Below are positions 17,801 to 27,279 of a stretch of DNA of 64,000 nucleotides, in pieces. The notes under the pieces were generated by a model. It ran no database searches. It was not told the DNA's origin and was given only the letters and a program-made list of their open reading frames with translations. The stretch's first letter is position 1; each line of letters opens with the position of its first letter. The stretch is from positions 1,753,001 through 1,817,000 of the forward strand of contig NZ_CP026118.1 in assembly GCF_004101865.1 (NCBI RefSeq). The letters are read 5' to 3'. The translations under genes were made by a program, and so were the position numbers. This stretch comes from Halobacillus litoralis. Lineage in GTDB: Bacteria > Bacillota > Bacilli > Bacillales > Halobacillaceae.

Positions 17801-18098
17801 CCTCCCTTTCTTTTTTATCGATGGCACAATAAGCAATTCGGTCCCTTGTGACAGCTAAGAACAACGCTTTTGCCATACGCAGCTTTGGATTCGTTTTGGG
17901 TCGGATTAACCAACCAACCATCAATAAGATCCAAAAGATTGCATACCACCAGACGAATGAAGAATGAACGACATACCGAAATGTAAAGCCTATGCCGCCG
18001 AGGATGAGGACCACAAGTAAGTCTGTAAGGTAAAATAGACGGTTGATCTTCAACTCACTTCCAATTTCGGATGGAATCTTATATTGCAATAAAAACAC
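17775..18098 (-). CDS. TrsC/PrgI-family membrane protein
   Basis: 107 residues with two adjacent membrane segments (about 25-46 and 49-66), starting YKIPSEIGSELKINRLFYLTD. This matches the PrgI/TcpE/TrsC group, small inner-membrane partners of VirB4 (VirB3 role). Located between the VirB6-like and TrsD-like genes, as in related operons. Confidence 0.7.
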   Translation of the reverse strand: MFLLQYKIPSEIGSELKINRLFYLTDLLVVLILGGIGFTFRYVVHSSFVWWYAIFWILLMVGWLIRPKTNPKLRMAKALFLAVTRDRIAYCAIDKKEREDGRNSDQI

Positions 18099-18110
18099 TC
18101 CTTCATAACA

Positions 18111-18145
18111 AAACGCGGACCAAGTTAAGATTCAGGCCCGCGTTT
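18111..18145 (-). terminator. Weak hairpin between virB6-like and trsC-like genes
   Basis: An 8-bp stem AAACGCGG/CCGCGTTT (18111-18118 with 18138-18145) with a 19-nt loop. It covers the end of the VirB6-like frame and has no long T-run. It may attenuate transcription or protect the message rather than terminate fully. Confidence 0.35.
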
Positions 18146-20026
18146 CTTAATTTTATTTATCCAGTTCTCCGTAGTGTTTCGAGATAAGTTATACGTCCGT
18201 TTTGCACTTTGAACCTTAGGATTATTAGTAAATCGCTCACCCAACCGATCTTTCATATATCCTCCTACAGTTCGCTGCTCTGTTCTATATTGATTAGACA
18301 TAGGAATATCATCTGTACTTTTTGGAGCTTTTACGTCTGGTGTTTCTAATTTGGCGCTTGCAGCTATTTGGTTTGTCTCTTCCTTAGGTTCATTATCGTT
18401 TTCATCTAAACGTGCGCTTCCTGTTTCACTACTACCTATATCTTTCTCTTGTTTTTTATCTTTCTTAGGTTGAGTATATATAGGTTGCTCATTGCTTTGG
18501 TTCGATGACGGTACGTCCAATCCTCCTGGGGAATCTTCTTTTGTAGTGTTCATAGAGGACCCTTTCTGAGAAGAAGGATGGGACTGACCCTGAGTTTCAT
18601 AGCTGGATAAACGATTTCCTGCCTCCGGACTTCTAACTTCTTTTCCTCCCAACGAACCTTTTTGCCCTTCCTGATTGAATGTCATTGGACTTGGCTCTTG
18701 TTTTTTACTGTTTCCTTGACTTCTATTTCCTTCAGTTGATGATGAATCATTTTTTCCATCTGTCTTAGATTTCCTCTCATCCTTGCGTCCATAGATACCA
18801 GCGACCGCACCAGCTGTCCCGGCACCTGTATTCATCAAGGCTGATACACCACCACTTGTAATAGCTCCTGCAGCTTTCTTCACGGGAGGTCCGAGTGTTT
18901 TAGAAGCTAGGTAACCACCCATCGCCACATGCCAGGCATTTTTCAATCCAGCATCAATTCCAAAGAGTTTTTGCACGATATTAGGACCATCAATGACAGC
19001 CAAACTTCCTGCAATTAAAGCAATCAGATACCCTAGTCCTTCAAGATTATTATTTATAAAAGTTGTGTAATACATATACACACGTAGACTTAAGAAAATC
19101 ATGATAAGCGAAGCAAAAATGCTTCCAATATTCTTAATGACCGCTTTCAATCGCTGGCCCGTCGAAATATCCGCATAGGCCATGATTAAGGCCACGATAT
19201 GATTAAAGCCAAGCTCAAAACAGAGCTTGGCTACTTTAATCGATATTAATATCATGGTAAAAGCCATAACGGAAAGAGTTACGATGGCAGTAAACCAATC
19301 CACATGCCACCTGTAATAATTTTCTGGAAGGAAATCAAACAGACCACTTTTTCCTAACTCAACAAGCCCTTCTTCGCCATTTGATTCCAACCCTACTTTG
19401 TTCATTACAAGCTTTTGTCCTTTATTTGATAGGCTATCGCCATTAGATTTTTCAAAACTATCGTCAATCGTTTCATTAATGGATATTTTATCAATTGAGT
19501 CTGGGCTTATATGATGTTGTTCTTCTACATCTGGATCTGTCCAGTCTGTTTCTTCATAAATGACTATGTCTGTAATATGGTCTTCCATTACTCGATCGGA
19601 GGTGGTAAAAGAATCTGTTTGTACTTTCGCTACGTCCATCGCATCTCCAGTAAAGTCATTCACTTTCCCCATTCCAAAAGACAACAGAGTAATCGTCATG
19701 ATAGATATAAATAGGTTCATTGGAATGTCAGATCGATTCTTTTCTTTATTAAATATTAATCGAAAGCCGATCATTCCCAATGAGATGGCCAGCATAATGT
19801 AGAGAGCAGGCTGGATGGTTTCGAGAAAGTTAGTCACGGGATCGCTCGAAAAGAAATCCGTTAAGGTTAAGACCTGATCAACCATTCCTTCCAGACCATC
19901 AACAATCATTTTCAAGAATAATATCGTTCCCCACCCTACGATCCTTAACCCAGATGTAAAGATATTATTCGTTGATAAGACTTCGGAAAACCTTAACAAT
20001 ATCTCTAACAGTTCTTCATCGGACAC
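18125..20026 (-). CDS. VirB6/TrsL-like polytopic channel protein
   Basis: 633 residues. Several membrane segments: about 25-45 and 70-110 near the N-terminus, then a cluster at roughly 240-370. A small Ala/Gly-rich stretch follows (MGGYLASKTLGPPVKKAAGAITSGG). The last 200 residues are charged, low-complexity and probably disordered. This layout fits TrbL/VirB6-type channel components of Gram-positive systems. It starts 31 bp after the coupling-protein stop, with AAAGGTGG upstream. Confidence 0.75.
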   Translation of the reverse strand: MSDEELLEILLRFSEVLSTNNIFTSGLRIVGWGTILFLKMIVDGLEGMVDQVLTLTDFFSSDPVTNFLETIQPALYIMLAISLGMIGFRLIFNKEKNRSDIPMNLFISIMTITLLSFGMGKVNDFTGDAMDVAKVQTDSFTTSDRVMEDHITDIVIYEETDWTDPDVEEQHHISPDSIDKISINETIDDSFEKSNGDSLSNKGQKLVMNKVGLESNGEEGLVELGKSGLFDFLPENYYRWHVDWFTAIVTLSVMAFTMILISIKVAKLCFELGFNHIVALIMAYADISTGQRLKAVIKNIGSIFASLIMIFLSLRVYMYYTTFINNNLEGLGYLIALIAGSLAVIDGPNIVQKLFGIDAGLKNAWHVAMGGYLASKTLGPPVKKAAGAITSGGVSALMNTGAGTAGAVAGIYGRKDERKSKTDGKNDSSSTEGNRSQGNSKKQEPSPMTFNQEGQKGSLGGKEVRSPEAGNRLSSYETQGQSHPSSQKGSSMNTTKEDSPGGLDVPSSNQSNEQPIYTQPKKDKKQEKDIGSSETGSARLDENDNEPKEETNQIAASAKLETPDVKAPKSTDDIPMSNQYRTEQRTVGGYMKDRLGERFTNNPKVQSAKRTYNLSRNTTENWINKIKKRGPES

Positions 20027-20057
20027 TCCATCACCACCTTTATTATTTTTCCCTTTT

Positions 20058-22547
20058 TCATCCCTGCTCTACTGGTGTTTCCTGTTCTTCAATTAACTTA
20101 TCTATTTGTTTGCGAATGTGACTATACACTTGTCGGTTAATTTCTTGGTGATCGCCTAAAAGCTTTAAGTTATAAAGAAAAGCTTCCATAGGTTCATCAT
20201 TCATTTCCTCCTCACTGTGTTCTAAATGAGGAGCAATTTGTTGGTGGATCAGGGAGAATGTGCTTTTATCAAAGAACTCACCCACTTTTTCCTTCCTCCA
20301 CCATTCCATAGGTTGTTCTGAATCACTGAATGGTCCATTTTGTGAGTGATTTTCCATATCCTCTACCGCCTCGTCTGTCTGTGCTTTATTAGAATAGCCA
20401 GTTTGAAAATCAATAACTAAGTCTGCTGGATGAACATGGCGGTGTGGGGTAGAAATCTCTTCTTCCGTAATTGATCTACCTGGACGGAATTCTGAACTAA
20501 GATACGTGTGAGCATATTTCATACTGTATTTTCCTGTATTATAAATAGGAAAGGCACGAATCTTTCTTCCTTTCTTATCACGACGTAATAGCACACGTCG
20601 CACTACCGTATCTCCTTCCTCCAATTCCTGCAGTTCATTGGCCGTTAGAAGGTCTCTTCCTTCCGTACTTTCCGTTTTCGACTTATCCAGGGAAAAGGTA
20701 GATCCAGACCGTGTTTGAGTATTTAACGTTTGCTTTCCTAACTTGGAAGAAAAATAGGAAGCAGAATCATAGTCCGCACTCAATATATAAATTTCATTTC
20801 CGCAGTTACCTCGGATTGTGGCTTGCCCATCTTCTCCATACAAATCTTTTAATTGAGCATAGGATTGAACAACTAAGTGAAAGCGAATGTTTCTTCCCAA
20901 ACATACCGTAATTTTATTTTCCATATCTGCTATCGCAGGCATATTACCGAACTCATCTAACATGAAGACCACTTCTCGTAAGCACTTTTGTCCTTTGGCA
21001 ATGGCTGCATTTTTTGATAATACATAATACAATTGGCTAACGAAAATAGACGGTATAGCATGAGTAGACGTATCATAATCCGGTGTAACCATAAACACAG
21101 CAATTGGCTTATTGGAGTAAATAATTTCTTTTACTTCAATAATGCCTCTAGCAAAAATATAAGAGAAGGAAACCTTGCCCGTTTCCTCATCTACTTTGTC
21201 AATCCGAATTGTCATATTATCCTTTTGAACTTCTTTATCCTTTGAATTTCCAGGAACAGAATCTTGAGAAATCACTAAATGATCTCCAGCTTCTAATGAG
21301 GTATTAAAGTTAATGGTCCATGTCCCACTCTCTCCAGATTGATTGATTTCAGTGGTTCCATCCGGGAATGAAATTATTACTTTGGAAAAAGGGCGACCTC
21401 GCCCCTTAATACTTTGACCGAAGCCCACTCTTTTTAAATCCAAAGAGTTTTTTGCTGTCATTTTAGCTGTTTCACTCATTGTGAATTTCGTCAATCCATT
21501 CATCGCTGTCGTAAAAATGCTTGATCGAGTATTCCCTTTGGAAAAATTACTCGTTGCATATTGACCTTTCGCTACATGGGATTGGGGTAGTTCTTGGAAG
21601 AATTGATCCAATGCATTGTACTCTTGGCCATCTTCATCCATTTCATTTCTAGTCCCTAACTCTGAGAGCATGTTGGCGACCGTGTACATCGTAATTTTCT
21701 CTTCCATCCCTTCGGTTATGCTTTTCTCTGTAACCGCAAGGATCATAGCATTCACAAGTGATTTAGCTGAATCATCCCACATAGGTTCTTTAGCATTCGG
21801 ATTGTGGTAAAGCATATGAGTAATGGTTTCGCAAAGAGTTTGAGCTGTAGAATAATCCCCATCCTTATAAGATTGTTTAACCAACTCTAGCAAATTGAAG
21901 CTCATGCTTTGCATGGGATTCATTAAGTTTAAGACCTCAACCTCATAACCTCTTCTCTCCAGCGTCTCCCGGCTAGAAGCAAATAACTCGCCTTTAGGAT
22001 CATTGATGACTAAAGAGGGCTGATATTCAGCACGAGAGTATGCATCTATGGTTGGAATAACATAGGTTTGGCCCTTACCACTCCTTGTCGTACCAATAAT
22101 TAGATTATTGACAGGTGACGGATCAATAAAAGCTTTGTCCCCTTTTCTAGATAACACAGGGCCTCCTTTACCTTTATATGGTTGTTTTCGATCAGGAATG
22201 GCCCTGTACTGTTGTTGAATTTCTTTTCTCGTTGCAAATCTCTGGGAACCTTTTTCGTCCGTGCCTACGGGTTTAAAGTTACTTCTAAGTTTGTAAATCA
22301 TGTTGGCTATACCGACTAAGCCGATTAAGGCCGCTATTCCATAGTAGAGAGGTTGTTCTTGCATATGAAAATCTGTCAAAAATGAAGCTTTAATTTCTAT
22401 TGGTTTACTGAATTCTGGGAAAGTCTTTAAGGTTGACCACATGGCATATCCCAAATTCCATACGAAAGTACTGACCAGCATCGTGGATATAAAAAAACAG
22501 ATGCTTAGGAGAATAAGCACCTGTTTTTTAGCAATGACTGATTTCAA
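20058..22547 (-). CDS. virD4: VirD4/TraG coupling ATPase
   Basis: About 829 residues. I prefer the TTG at 22547, preceded by AAGAGGGTG; an upstream ATG at 22592 would overlap the previous gene by 32 bp. Two N-terminal membrane segments are followed by Walker A IGTTRSGKGQT, Walker B region REVVFMLDEFGNMP, and the family motif NDPKGELF. It takes the relaxase-DNA complex to the channel. The C-terminal 150 residues are acidic and may bind relaxosome partners. Confidence 0.9.
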   Translation of the reverse strand: MKSVIAKKQVLILLSICFFISTMLVSTFVWNLGYAMWSTLKTFPEFSKPIEIKASFLTDFHMQEQPLYYGIAALIGLVGIANMIYKLRSNFKPVGTDEKGSQRFATRKEIQQQYRAIPDRKQPYKGKGGPVLSRKGDKAFIDPSPVNNLIIGTTRSGKGQTYVIPTIDAYSRAEYQPSLVINDPKGELFASSRETLERRGYEVEVLNLMNPMQSMSFNLLELVKQSYKDGDYSTAQTLCETITHMLYHNPNAKEPMWDDSAKSLVNAMILAVTEKSITEGMEEKITMYTVANMLSELGTRNEMDEDGQEYNALDQFFQELPQSHVAKGQYATSNFSKGNTRSSIFTTAMNGLTKFTMSETAKMTAKNSLDLKRVGFGQSIKGRGRPFSKVIISFPDGTTEINQSGESGTWTINFNTSLEAGDHLVISQDSVPGNSKDKEVQKDNMTIRIDKVDEETGKVSFSYIFARGIIEVKEIIYSNKPIAVFMVTPDYDTSTHAIPSIFVSQLYYVLSKNAAIAKGQKCLREVVFMLDEFGNMPAIADMENKITVCLGRNIRFHLVVQSYAQLKDLYGEDGQATIRGNCGNEIYILSADYDSASYFSSKLGKQTLNTQTRSGSTFSLDKSKTESTEGRDLLTANELQELEEGDTVVRRVLLRRDKKGRKIRAFPIYNTGKYSMKYAHTYLSSEFRPGRSITEEEISTPHRHVHPADLVIDFQTGYSNKAQTDEAVEDMENHSQNGPFSDSEQPMEWWRKEKVGEFFDKSTFSLIHQQIAPHLEHSEEEMNDEPMEAFLYNLKLLGDHQEINRQVYSHIRKQIDKLIEEQETPVEQG

Positions 22548-22560
22548 ATGAATCACCCTC

Positions 22561-23670
22561 TTATATATTGTTCTTTTGGCCCTCCAGCTCATCTTGTTGT
22601 TCCTTAAGCGAATCGATTTTAGATTGATTTTGATCTTCCGACTTTTTCTCTGTTTCTATTTGGCTGTTTATCTTCGTCAACTGTTCCTCAATTTCTTGAT
22701 ACTCATTAATCTTTTTATTCAGTTCATCATTTTTCGCTTCACTGGCCATCTTTTTTGCATCTTCCAATTGACCAAGCCTCAAATAAGCGATCCCCTTTTG
22801 TTTATACAGTTCAGGAGACATCGCCATATCTTGAATATCCACCGCCTGTTTGTATTCCCCATTATGAAAGGCTATTTTAAATTCACCCAAAGGACTTGGA
22901 TAAGCTTCTTGAAAGGAAATCAATTCTTCCAGACCATGAACTTTCATGACTTGCTCAGCCAGTGAAGAAGAGTTTTCCTTGCCTACATATTGCAAAGCTT
23001 GATCATACTTTTTAAGTTCCACCAGAAAATGAAGCAATGTTTTGCGCTCCGATTCCGTTAAGGTTTCCATTCCTTGTAACTGATCAACAGCTTTTTTCTG
23101 CTGACCTGTCCAATAACCTTCATAAGCCGTTTTTACATTCTCCGTTTTTTCCAGCTCTTGTGTTGTGGCTCTTAGATCTTTGCCTTGATTGCTTAGAAGT
23201 ATAAATAGAGTGATGGATGTAACTATGGCTACCACTAATGTGGTACTGATCATACTCACAAAAAATTTGCCACGCTTACCAAGTTGCTTCCAACTCGATT
23301 TTTGTACTTCCTTTTCTTTCAATACTCCTGTCATATCAATTTGATAAGATGCTGGTGTATTAGAAGTTAATTGTTGAAGGAAGACATCCCTTTTTGTTTC
23401 TTCATTTTTATTTTGCATGGGTAACTCTAAAAGCTTTTGACAAACATGGTCATAAATATTTGATGTTCCTTCTGCTCCCATTTCATATGAGCCGTTGTAC
23501 AGCTTGTCTCCTTCTTCATTAAATATCATGAAATCTAGCAGAATTGGCTTGGCATTTTTCTTCTTTAATTTAGCATCCAATTCTGCTGTTAGAACGACAA
23601 TTTCCTGGAAGGAATAAGGGTGAAAGCTTGAAATTTCACCATCCATTTTTGATGTGAATAATACCCTCAT
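22561..23670 (-). CDS. Single-pass membrane protein of the transfer operon
   Basis: 369 residues. A cytoplasmic mixed alpha/beta N-terminal domain (1-90), one membrane segment (about 138-160), then a helical region with TPR-like pairs (165-310) and a coiled-coil tail (315-369). I do not recognise the family. The layout resembles bitopic EssB-type scaffold proteins, but no sequence motif supports homology. It lies between the pilin-like and coupling-protein genes. Confidence 0.6.
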   Translation of the reverse strand: MRVLFTSKMDGEISSFHPYSFQEIVVLTAELDAKLKKKNAKPILLDFMIFNEEGDKLYNGSYEMGAEGTSNIYDHVCQKLLELPMQNKNEETKRDVFLQQLTSNTPASYQIDMTGVLKEKEVQKSSWKQLGKRGKFFVSMISTTLVVAIVTSITLFILLSNQGKDLRATTQELEKTENVKTAYEGYWTGQQKKAVDQLQGMETLTESERKTLLHFLVELKKYDQALQYVGKENSSSLAEQVMKVHGLEELISFQEAYPSPLGEFKIAFHNGEYKQAVDIQDMAMSPELYKQKGIAYLRLGQLEDAKKMASEAKNDELNKKINEYQEIEEQLTKINSQIETEKKSEDQNQSKIDSLKEQQDELEGQKNNI

Positions 23671-23684
23671 AAACCTACACTCCT

Positions 23685-23948
23685 TTAAAAGATCACCTGA
23701 CTGTCAATGTATTCAGCGATAGCTGTAGCTCCCATTAGAACGACAAGTCCAACGGCACCACCAATGAACCACACGATAGAGCTTTGGCGGCCTCTAACTC
23801 CACCCCAGATAAGATGGTAGGCTCCTATACCAAAAGCAATGGCAGCCGAGATAATACCCAAAAGCTGCATGGCGGTTAAAATTGATGCCCCTGTAGATTG
23901 TAAATTACTAATGGCAGCAAGCATGGAATAATCTGCAAAGTACTTCAT
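23685..23948 (-). CDS. VirB2/TrbC pilin-like protein
   Basis: 87 residues with two hydrophobic segments (about 24-46 and 57-78) joined by a short basic loop (WGGVRGRQSS). This is the pattern of TrbC/VirB2 pilins and TcpB-like channel proteins. Located near the start of the channel operon, 14 bp before the next gene. Confidence 0.65.
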   Translation of the reverse strand: MKYFADYSMLAAISNLQSTGASILTAMQLLGIISAAIAFGIGAYHLIWGGVRGRQSSIVWFIGGAVGLVVLMGATAIAEYIDSQVIF

Positions 23949-23963
23949 TAAAATCTCCCCTTA

Positions 23964-24158
23964 TTAAATATTTTTGTTCTTGTTTTCTTCATCCACCCCT
24001 TTGTAATGGAGCAATGACTTCATAACGACATCTTGGTTTTGTTGAATGTAGTCTTGATGTTTTTCATGAAGCCACTCGTTGTAAGAAATGTCTTGGATGG
24101 TTAGCAGTGTCTGAACTAAGTCTTTTGATTGCTTAAGTTCACGATTAGTAACGCCCAT
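23964..24158 (-). CDS. Small helical protein at the head of the channel operon
   Basis: 64 residues, helical and without membrane segments. GAAAGGGGGTGAAGG precedes the ATG, a strong ribosome-binding site. No recognised domain. It starts right after the terminator at 24192-24223, so transcription must read through or start in this short gap. Confidence 0.6.
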   Translation of the reverse strand: MGVTNRELKQSKDLVQTLLTIQDISYNEWLHEKHQDYIQQNQDVVMKSLLHYKGVDEENKNKNI

Positions 24159-24191
24159 TCACCTTCACCCCCTTTCAAGGTTTTTGTCCAT

Positions 24192-24223
24192 AAAAAAAGA
24201 AGCGATCTATTAAAGATCACTTC
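24192..24223 (-). terminator. Intrinsic terminator after the lipoprotein gene
   Basis: A 10-bp stem (24199-24208 with 24214-24223, one G-U pair on the minus transcript) followed by seven Ts. It may limit readthrough from the regulatory promoter into the channel genes. Confidence 0.75.
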
Positions 24224-24225
24224 CA

Positions 24226-24666
24226 TTAGGATGAAGTTTCGTTGATGAATTTTTGTATAGCTTGATCCCTATCTTCAAGGGTTTGGTATTTCTGTGTTTT
24301 TAAGGAGATACGGTTCTGTAATTGTCCACCCTCATAATAACTTAGAGATTGGAAGAGTTCACTACCTTCCAAACCTATTTCATTCAGATCCATATCCCCA
24401 TCAAGAATTTTTTGATTCTGAGCATTAATTTCTTTCACATTAATTTCTTCAATATTCTCTTCCACTACCTTGATATGTTCATCTCTTTTTTCTTCCTCAG
24501 ACGCATCAGTTACTAAAATATAAACATTGTCACTGTCTTGCAGAGTTTCTTTCATCTCACCTGGTGATAATGACTCGACTTGACCTGTGGCTCCTTGAGA
24601 TCCGCAACCAACTAGGATTAAAACTACAACAAATCCAGCCAAACCACCGACCCAACGCTTTGCCAT
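24226..24666 (-). CDS. Lipoprotein
   Basis: 146 residues with a basic N-terminus, a hydrophobic stretch and a lipobox LVGC at residues 18-21, so it should be lipid-anchored on the outer face of the membrane. The mature part is acidic with no known domain. Lipoproteins near the start of transfer operons can serve in surface or entry exclusion, but nothing here proves it. Confidence 0.7.
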   Translation of the reverse strand: MAKRWVGGLAGFVVVLILVGCGSQGATGQVESLSPGEMKETLQDSDNVYILVTDASEEEKRDEHIKVVEENIEEINVKEINAQNQKILDGDMDLNEIGLEGSELFQSLSYYEGGQLQNRISLKTQKYQTLEDRDQAIQKFINETSS

Positions 24667-25077
24667 CAGATCAATCTCCTCTCAAGTGATTTGTATAACG
24701 ATTCTAACACCTACTCAAATATAAATCCACATTATGGAAGATAGATCTTTATTATTAATGATTGTTTATGGCGAGATACAATCAACCCTATGTAGAAGGA
24801 TTATTCTTTCTACAATGCACAACGTTTCTAGCCTATACGAAGAACTTTATGTATCTAGGATAAACTATACAAAGCTTCATCAGTTTATACCTCACTTTAT
24901 ATAAGTAAACCATAATAGATACAACGCTTACCGGGTCACAAGATGCGTTTCACGTAACACGCACCAAACGGTAATCGACTGTTAGGAAAGTTCAATGACC
25001 TTTCAGTTTCCTAACGTAGATATATACTTTTCAATGTTCAATATGTGCTATTTAAGCACGTGTTAAAATCGTTATAT
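24667..25077. other. Non-coding region with nested inverted repeats
   Basis: No gene in 411 bp. It holds TTACCG (24928-24933) with CGGTAA (24969-24974), and GTTAGGAAA (24981-24989) with TTTCCTAAC (25007-25015). The first pair encloses GATGCGTTTCACGT, the motif also found near 2696. With a DnaD-like replication gene just upstream, this could be a replication origin or single-strand origin. No -35/-10 pair is convincing. Confidence 0.4.
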
Positions 25078-25311
25078 TTACTTCACAGGTTTCAGCTCAC
25101 TCATAGGGTTTTTGCGTTTAGCAATGGTTCTGAATTGATCATCTTTTACGGTTCGAATTCGATAATAGATACTGGCCAGCTTTTCAGTAGTACCATGACG
25201 ATCAACCGCCCAAATACCACGCACATCATATCTTTTTCCTTCAAAGGTTTTTACATTGTCAGCTTGTGAAGCAATGTCATAATAAGCAAAGTGCTTTTTA
25301 TTTGATTTCAC
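25078..25311 (-). CDS. Small conserved-looking protein, function unknown
   Basis: 77 residues from a GTG at 25311, with GGGAGG upstream. Basic, mixed beta/helix (RYDVRGIWAVDRHG, SIYYRIRTVKDDQF). No known domain. It follows the DnaD-like gene by 19 bp, so it may belong to a replication module. Confidence 0.55.
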   Translation of the reverse strand: MKSNKKHFAYYDIASQADNVKTFEGKRYDVRGIWAVDRHGTTEKLASIYYRIRTVKDDQFRTIAKRKNPMSELKPVK

Positions 25312-25330
25312 CTTATCTTACCTCCCAAGT

Positions 25331-26353
25331 TTATGGTTCTCCCGCCACACTAAGCTTCAATTGTTCTAATAAAATGTCTATAGCTGAGCATTTACCATCC
25401 CTGATAGAAGCTATATCTTCTTCGGAAAGATTATATCGATCATCAATGGATTCAAGAATATTCTCTCTCGATCTTTTTAGCTTAATCGCTAACTCAATGG
25501 TTCGAGCTGTATCTTCGATGCTAGGTTTTTTATTTATATGATGCTTTTCTTGTTCTTCACGGTTTTTAAACCATTCCGGTAATACCTCCTGACTTTGTGA
25601 TTGTTTGGAATACGTAGCTTTATTAGCCTGCTTGTTCTTATATTCAACTTCTTCAGCATCCGCCTGTTCTACTGTTCGTATCCCTTTATTTATCCAGGAT
25701 TGAAGGATGCTCTTAACGTAGCCCCATGTCGGTTTATTTCGGTCCAAGGAACGCTTCATAGCCTCCACAATTAATGGATCCCCAAGGTCTTCAACCCATT
25801 TCACTATTTCTTCTGAGATTTGAGGACGTATAATCCCAAAGTTGTTTTGGTAAAATTGAATGCTGTCACAATCCAATCGTTCAGAAGTTGTTGTAGTAAT
25901 GAATTCTTTTACATTCTTAACTTCTTTAAGTTCTCTGCCATTCTTGTATGTGTCTTTCTGCTGTCTCTCTGATGACGAGGAGTTGTCGTCTTGCTGTTTT
26001 TCTGCTGTTGTTTTGTTGTCGTATTCTTCATCGTTAGATTGATAAATCCCCCAGTTTTCAACGGTTATTACACTATATTTGTTGGTGGTATTTATACTAA
26101 TGACACTGTCTTCCTGAAGTATTTTTATATAGTCACGAACGGTGGATTCATTCATACTTAATTCAGAAGCAGCTTTTTTACGGCCAAATATAAATTGTCC
26201 AGGTTTAAGAGTAACCTTTTGCCTCCCTACTCTCGATTCTGTACTTTTATGGCTTGCCTTCGTCAGACAATAAATGAACACTTTTAACAACTTCTCATTT
26301 TCGAAAATTTCACTATGAAGAATTTTACGATGCAGCTTTAACCACCCCTGCAC
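25331..26353 (-). CDS. DnaD-like replication protein
   Basis: 340 residues from a GTG at 26353 with AGGAGGTGAGG upstream. The first 120 residues hold a winged-helix domain (MQGWLKLHRKIL, AASELSMNESTVRDYIKIL). A low-complexity linker follows (115-150), then a DnaD/DnaB-type C-terminal domain (WGYVKSILQSWINKGI, near 215-240). Such proteins load the helicase at element or phage origins. Its place between the regulators and the non-coding region at 24667-25077 suggests that region is its origin. Confidence 0.75.
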   Translation of the reverse strand: MQGWLKLHRKILHSEIFENEKLLKVFIYCLTKASHKSTESRVGRQKVTLKPGQFIFGRKKAASELSMNESTVRDYIKILQEDSVISINTTNKYSVITVENWGIYQSNDEEYDNKTTAEKQQDDNSSSSERQQKDTYKNGRELKEVKNVKEFITTTTSERLDCDSIQFYQNNFGIIRPQISEEIVKWVEDLGDPLIVEAMKRSLDRNKPTWGYVKSILQSWINKGIRTVEQADAEEVEYKNKQANKATYSKQSQSQEVLPEWFKNREEQEKHHINKKPSIEDTARTIELAIKLKRSRENILESIDDRYNLSEEDIASIRDGKCSAIDILLEQLKLSVAGEP

Positions 26354-26364
26354 AACCTCACCTC

Positions 26365-26883
26365 CTAATTTATTAATCTCTTAGAATATAGAGTTTGGTG
26401 ATGATCCTTCCAAAGCTTTAGCCAATTGATTTCATATCTTTCACAAACAGTAGCTAAATACAGGGTAGAGAAATGAATAACACCAGTCATAACTTCAGCT
26501 GATTTCCGTATGTCATGAATCTTAATAGAGTGCTTATCGTGTAATTTTACAGTTAAATTTACATTAGCTAATACATTAATAGCCTTCTGTAGTTCTTCCT
26601 CTAATAGAAGTTGTAAGAGAAAATTATCCTCTTCTACTTCCGGTCCCTCTAAGCGAGAGATCCCCCACCCAACATATTCATTAACAGATTCAAGTGCTAA
26701 CCAAGGATTGTTATACTTCTCAATAAAGTATTTAGTGGATACAGGAGGAATCTTCCGTTCTCCCCCTTCCTGTTTAGAGATATACTCTCTTGACTGAAAC
26801 ATATCTACAGCTAACTGTTGCTGGGTTTTATTTTTGTTTTTCCTTAAATCCTTCATTAACTGCGCTGATTTGCTTTTATTAAT
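26365..26883 (-). CDS. XRE-type HTH regulator, probable ATT start
   Basis: The nearest ATG (26856) has no Shine-Dalgarno and would cut off the start of the HTH. In frame, nine codons upstream, an ATT at 26883 follows AAGGAGGGGG at ideal spacing, giving 172 residues with a complete XRE helix-turn-helix (KDLRKNKNKTQQQLAVDMF). Residues 70-172 are helical and unassigned. It may regulate replication or transfer genes. The ATT start is unusual and is inferred only from the ribosome-binding site. Confidence 0.6.
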   Translation of the reverse strand: MNKSKSAQLMKDLRKNKNKTQQQLAVDMFQSREYISKQEGGERKIPPVSTKYFIEKYNNPWLALESVNEYVGWGISRLEGPEVEEDNFLLQLLLEEELQKAINVLANVNLTVKLHDKHSIKIHDIRKSAEVMTGVIHFSTLYLATVCERYEINWLKLWKDHHQTLYSKRLIN

Positions 26884-26955
26884 AGTTTCCCCCTCCTTAC
26901 TTATTGATTTGTACCATTGATTGCTTTCTCAGAGGTATATACTAGATTCATAGAG

Positions 26956-27279
26956 TCAAACAACACCAAAGTTTCTTTCCGGAGCAATATCATCAGATAC
27001 ATCAACATGATTTCTAATCCATGTAATGACTAAATCCTTGGGGTAAAGTGTCCGGCCACCTACATGAACTTTTGGAAAGTCCTTGCGCTTTAATACGTGA
27101 GCATCAAGAGATTGTACACTGACATTAAACACACGCTCAGCTAATTTTGTTCGATCAAGTAAATAGGGTAATTCCATTTCTTTCTGAACATCTTCTTGTG
27201 CTTTTTTAGCAATATCATAAAAAATATCATAAACCTTGTTATTAAAATCAGATTCGGGTTGCAGTTTAGCTTCAAACAT
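26956..27279 (-). CDS. Excisionase-like / MerR-type HTH protein
   Basis: 107 residues with a C-terminal winged-helix pattern (LAERVFNVSVQSLDAHVL...VGGRTLYPKDLVITWI) like excisionases and phage DNA-binding proteins. It starts right after the stop of the HTH gene at 27280. In ICEBs1 the first gene of the repressed operon is xis, so an Xis role fits by position. Confidence 0.55.
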   Translation of the reverse strand: MFEAKLQPESDFNNKVYDIFYDIAKKAQEDVQKEMELPYLLDRTKLAERVFNVSVQSLDAHVLKRKDFPKVHVGGRTLYPKDLVITWIRNHVDVSDDIAPERNFGVV

